From: Abditibacteriales bacterium | GTDB taxonomy: Bacteria > Armatimonadota > Abditibacteriia > Abditibacteriales > JANWYM01 | Assembly: GCA_025055355.1 (NCBI GenBank) | Contig: JANWYM010000206.1 | Location: 1-7,273, forward strand | Length of the DNA stretch: 7,273 nt | Direction: 5' to 3' | Shown here: one piece after another, positions 6,087 through 7,273 of the stretch | Numbering within the stretch: position 1 is the first letter of the stretch | Layout: each line of letters begins with the position of its first letter | Made by a program: the position numbers and the translations under genes | Notes under the pieces: model-generated | The model's database searches: none | Seen by the model: only the letters and a program-made list of their open reading frames with translations | What the model was told of the DNA's origin: nothing

Positions 6087-6142
6087 GTAGCCCGCGACGC
6101 AGACTGACAAGCGGGACGCTTATCCCACGACTGACGGGCTAC
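6087..6142. repeat. Inverted repeat GTAGCCCG...CGGGCTAC in the flippase-dehydrogenase spacer
   Basis: The 8-base arms 6087-6094 and 6135-6142 are perfect inverted copies, 40 bases apart. Inside lies a smaller GGGA...TCCC pair (6113-6116 and 6123-6126). The element takes up about half of the 108-base spacer between the flippase-like and dehydrogenase genes. No T-run follows either arm on the transcribed strand. It may be a copy of a dispersed intergenic repeat or a structured leader. Confidence 0.5.
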
Positions 6143-6168
6143 ATTAATTATCGGTCGGAGGATAACGC

Positions 6169-7167
6169 TCATTTGGGGACGGTATCCAAAGCTGAGGGCG
6201 CGGACTCCGCGTAGCCCAACGCACGGCTCAGGTGCAAGTTCTCGCGCCAGAAGCAGATGGCGCCGACAACGGTGAGGGGGATATACCACAGCGCGTGCAG
6301 CACGATGGAGCAGGTGAGGGCGCGGCTGTGGGAGATTTGAAATACCCCCAGCGCACTCATCACCAACCACTGGTAAGTGCCGATGTAGCCCGGCGAGGAC
6401 GGGATGACCATCCCCAAGTTGATGATGGCGGTGGTAAAGAAAAGTCCGTAAACCGGCACCGACAGCCCTAAACTGGCGAGCGTCAACGACAGCGTCAGCG
6501 CGCTCAGGCTCCAGATCAGCAACGACAACCCCAGCAGCACCGAGAGTCGCTTGACGCCGACCAATGTTTGCAATCCCTCGCGGAACGACATCAACGGGTA
6601 GCGCACCCGTTCAGCGATTTTCTGCATCAACGCAAAACGCAGCAGAAACTTCGACGAGCGACGCCCGTCCGCCACCTCGACGAGGACGAGGAGGACGACC
6701 AGCAGCAGGAGGAACACAACCAACCCGATGCGCCGCGCCCACAGCGGCAGCGGGAAGCCAACCATGATGACGGTGAGCACCAGCAGCAGACTGACCACGT
6801 CGCTGAGTCGCTCGATGATGATGGTCGCCAGCGTGAACGCCCGTGACAGGTTCGCCCGCCGCCCTAACACATGCGCCCGCAGCAGCTCGCCGGTGCGGGC
6901 AGGCAGCACGTTGTTGGCGAAGTAACCGACCATCATCGCAGAGAACACATCGCCCCATCGCACGGGTTGCGACTGCGATACCAGATACCGCCAGCGCAGG
7001 CTCATCAGCAGACAGCCGACCGCGATGGCGCAGAACGCCAACGTGAGTGGCACGAGGTCCACCGACCGCAGCGCGTCGGCGACCTCCGCCATTTTGACCT
7101 TGCGCAGCGCCAGCCACAGGAACAGCGGGCTCAGCAGAAACCCCAGAACGGTGACGAGTTTACGCAC
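6169..7167 (-). CDS. Polytopic membrane protein of the UPF0104 / LPG-synthase-TM (AglD-like, flippase-type) family
   Basis: Read from GTG at 7167 the product has 332 residues and about eight membrane segments. GYFANNVLPARTGELLRA (81-98), IIERLSDVVSLLLVL (117-131) and IPSSPGYIGTYQW (255-267) are the hallmark motifs of the family. Known: the same membrane domain is found in MprF, which makes and flips lysyl-phosphatidylglycerol, and in stand-alone proteins near glycan genes whose role is poorly defined. No C-terminal aminoacyl-transfer domain is present, so this is not MprF. Inferred: it handles a lipid or lipid-linked sugar in the glycan pathway of this locus. The start is uncertain. GTG at 7191 is also in frame but would translate part of the octamer array. 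GTG at 7167 gives the usual short basic N terminus (RKLVTVLGF) and is preferred. Neither has a Shine-Dalgarno sequence. An in-frame TAG at 7219-7221 bounds the frame. Confidence 0.85.
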   Translation of the reverse strand: MRKLVTVLGFLLSPLFLWLALRKVKMAEVADALRSVDLVPLTLAFCAIAVGCLLMSLRWRYLVSQSQPVRWGDVFSAMMVGYFANNVLPARTGELLRAHVLGRRANLSRAFTLATIIIERLSDVVSLLLVLTVIMVGFPLPLWARRIGLVVFLLLLVVLLVLVEVADGRRSSKFLLRFALMQKIAERVRYPLMSFREGLQTLVGVKRLSVLLGLSLLIWSLSALTLSLTLASLGLSVPVYGLFFTTAIINLGMVIPSSPGYIGTYQWLVMSALGVFQISHSRALTCSIVLHALWYIPLTVVGAICFWRENLHLSRALGYAESAPSALDTVPK

Positions 7168-7174
7168 ACGAAAT

Positions 7175-7273
7175 CGTTGGCACGTTGGCACGTTGGCACG
7201 TTGGCACGTTGGAACGTTCTAACCTGCCAACCTGCTAACCTGCTAACCTGCCAACGTGCTAACGCACTAACGT
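7175..7273. repeat. Octamer tandem array, 12 units, running off the window
   Basis: Twelve consecutive 8-base units and a partial one can be aligned without gaps. They are CGTTGGCA four times, CGTTGGAA, CGTTCTAA, CCTGCCAA, CCTGCTAA twice, CCTGCCAA, CGTGCTAA and CGCACTAA, then CGT at the edge. The gene-proximal units are identical and the distal ones diverge step by step while keeping the 8-base period and, in most, a final AA. The array ends 7 bases outside the preferred start of the flippase-like gene. Its full length is unknown because the window stops inside it. Confidence 0.9.

Noticed and set aside
6568..6846. Acidic, Gln-rich plus-strand frame over a GAC/GAG-rich stretch
   Set aside because: The low complexity is the complement of the Leu/Val-rich membrane segment of the flippase-like protein, and not a separate gene or a true repeat.
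6169..7167. MprF lysyl-phosphatidylglycerol synthase
   Set aside because: Only the membrane domain is present. The C-terminal aminoacyl-transfer domain that defines MprF is missing.
7175..7273. CRISPR array
   Set aside because: Units of 8 bases follow one another directly with no unique spacers, so this is a simple tandem repeat.

Overview
The window reads as bacterial chromosome. It is one compact run of cell-surface glycan genes, all transcribed on the minus strand, so transcription runs from the high to the low coordinates. No RNA gene, CRISPR array, transposase or phage gene was seen. Start codons are ATG and GTG. Only two genes have a convincing Shine-Dalgarno sequence. Short intergenic spacers are full of small inverted and tandem repeats. 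That repeat-rich spacer style, with high G+C coding DNA, recalls poorly cultured lineages such as thermophilic Armatimonadota, but this taxonomic guess is weak and rests on impression only.

Layout in transcription order: an octamer tandem repeat (7175-7273); a polytopic membrane protein of the UPF0104/LPG-synthase-TM type (about 7167-6169); a Gfo/Idh/MocA NAD-dependent sugar-nucleotide dehydrogenase (6060-5044); a left-handed beta-helix acyltransferase (4936-4292); a DegT/DnrJ/EryC1 PLP aminotransferase (4261-3155); a five-pass membrane protein with an extracytoplasmic SGNH/GDSL domain (3085-1508); and a GT39-like membrane glycosyltransferase. The last reads 1498-848, meets a single in-frame TAG, and then continues open in the same frame to the edge of the window (847-1).

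The three central genes fit together as dehydrogenase, aminotransferase and N-acetyltransferase. They would oxidise C3 of a UDP-HexNAc(A) sugar, transaminate it and acetylate it, as in WbpB/WbpE/WbpD (WlbA/WlbC/WlbB). The product would be a 2,3-diacetamido-2,3-dideoxy sugar nucleotide for a surface polysaccharide or glycoprotein. The SGNH protein and the lipid-linked-sugar type glycosyltransferase would act on the outer side of the membrane to modify or extend that glycan. The flippase-like protein may act on lipid-linked intermediates, but this is not shown by the sequence.

The most notable points are the amber-interrupted glycosyltransferase, the octamer array that runs into the 5' end of the first gene, a large near-perfect inverted repeat between the dehydrogenase and acyltransferase genes, and a drop in G+C in the glycosyltransferase region (about 47-53% in sampled 60-base lines, against about 60-68% in the sugar-nucleotide and flippase genes).
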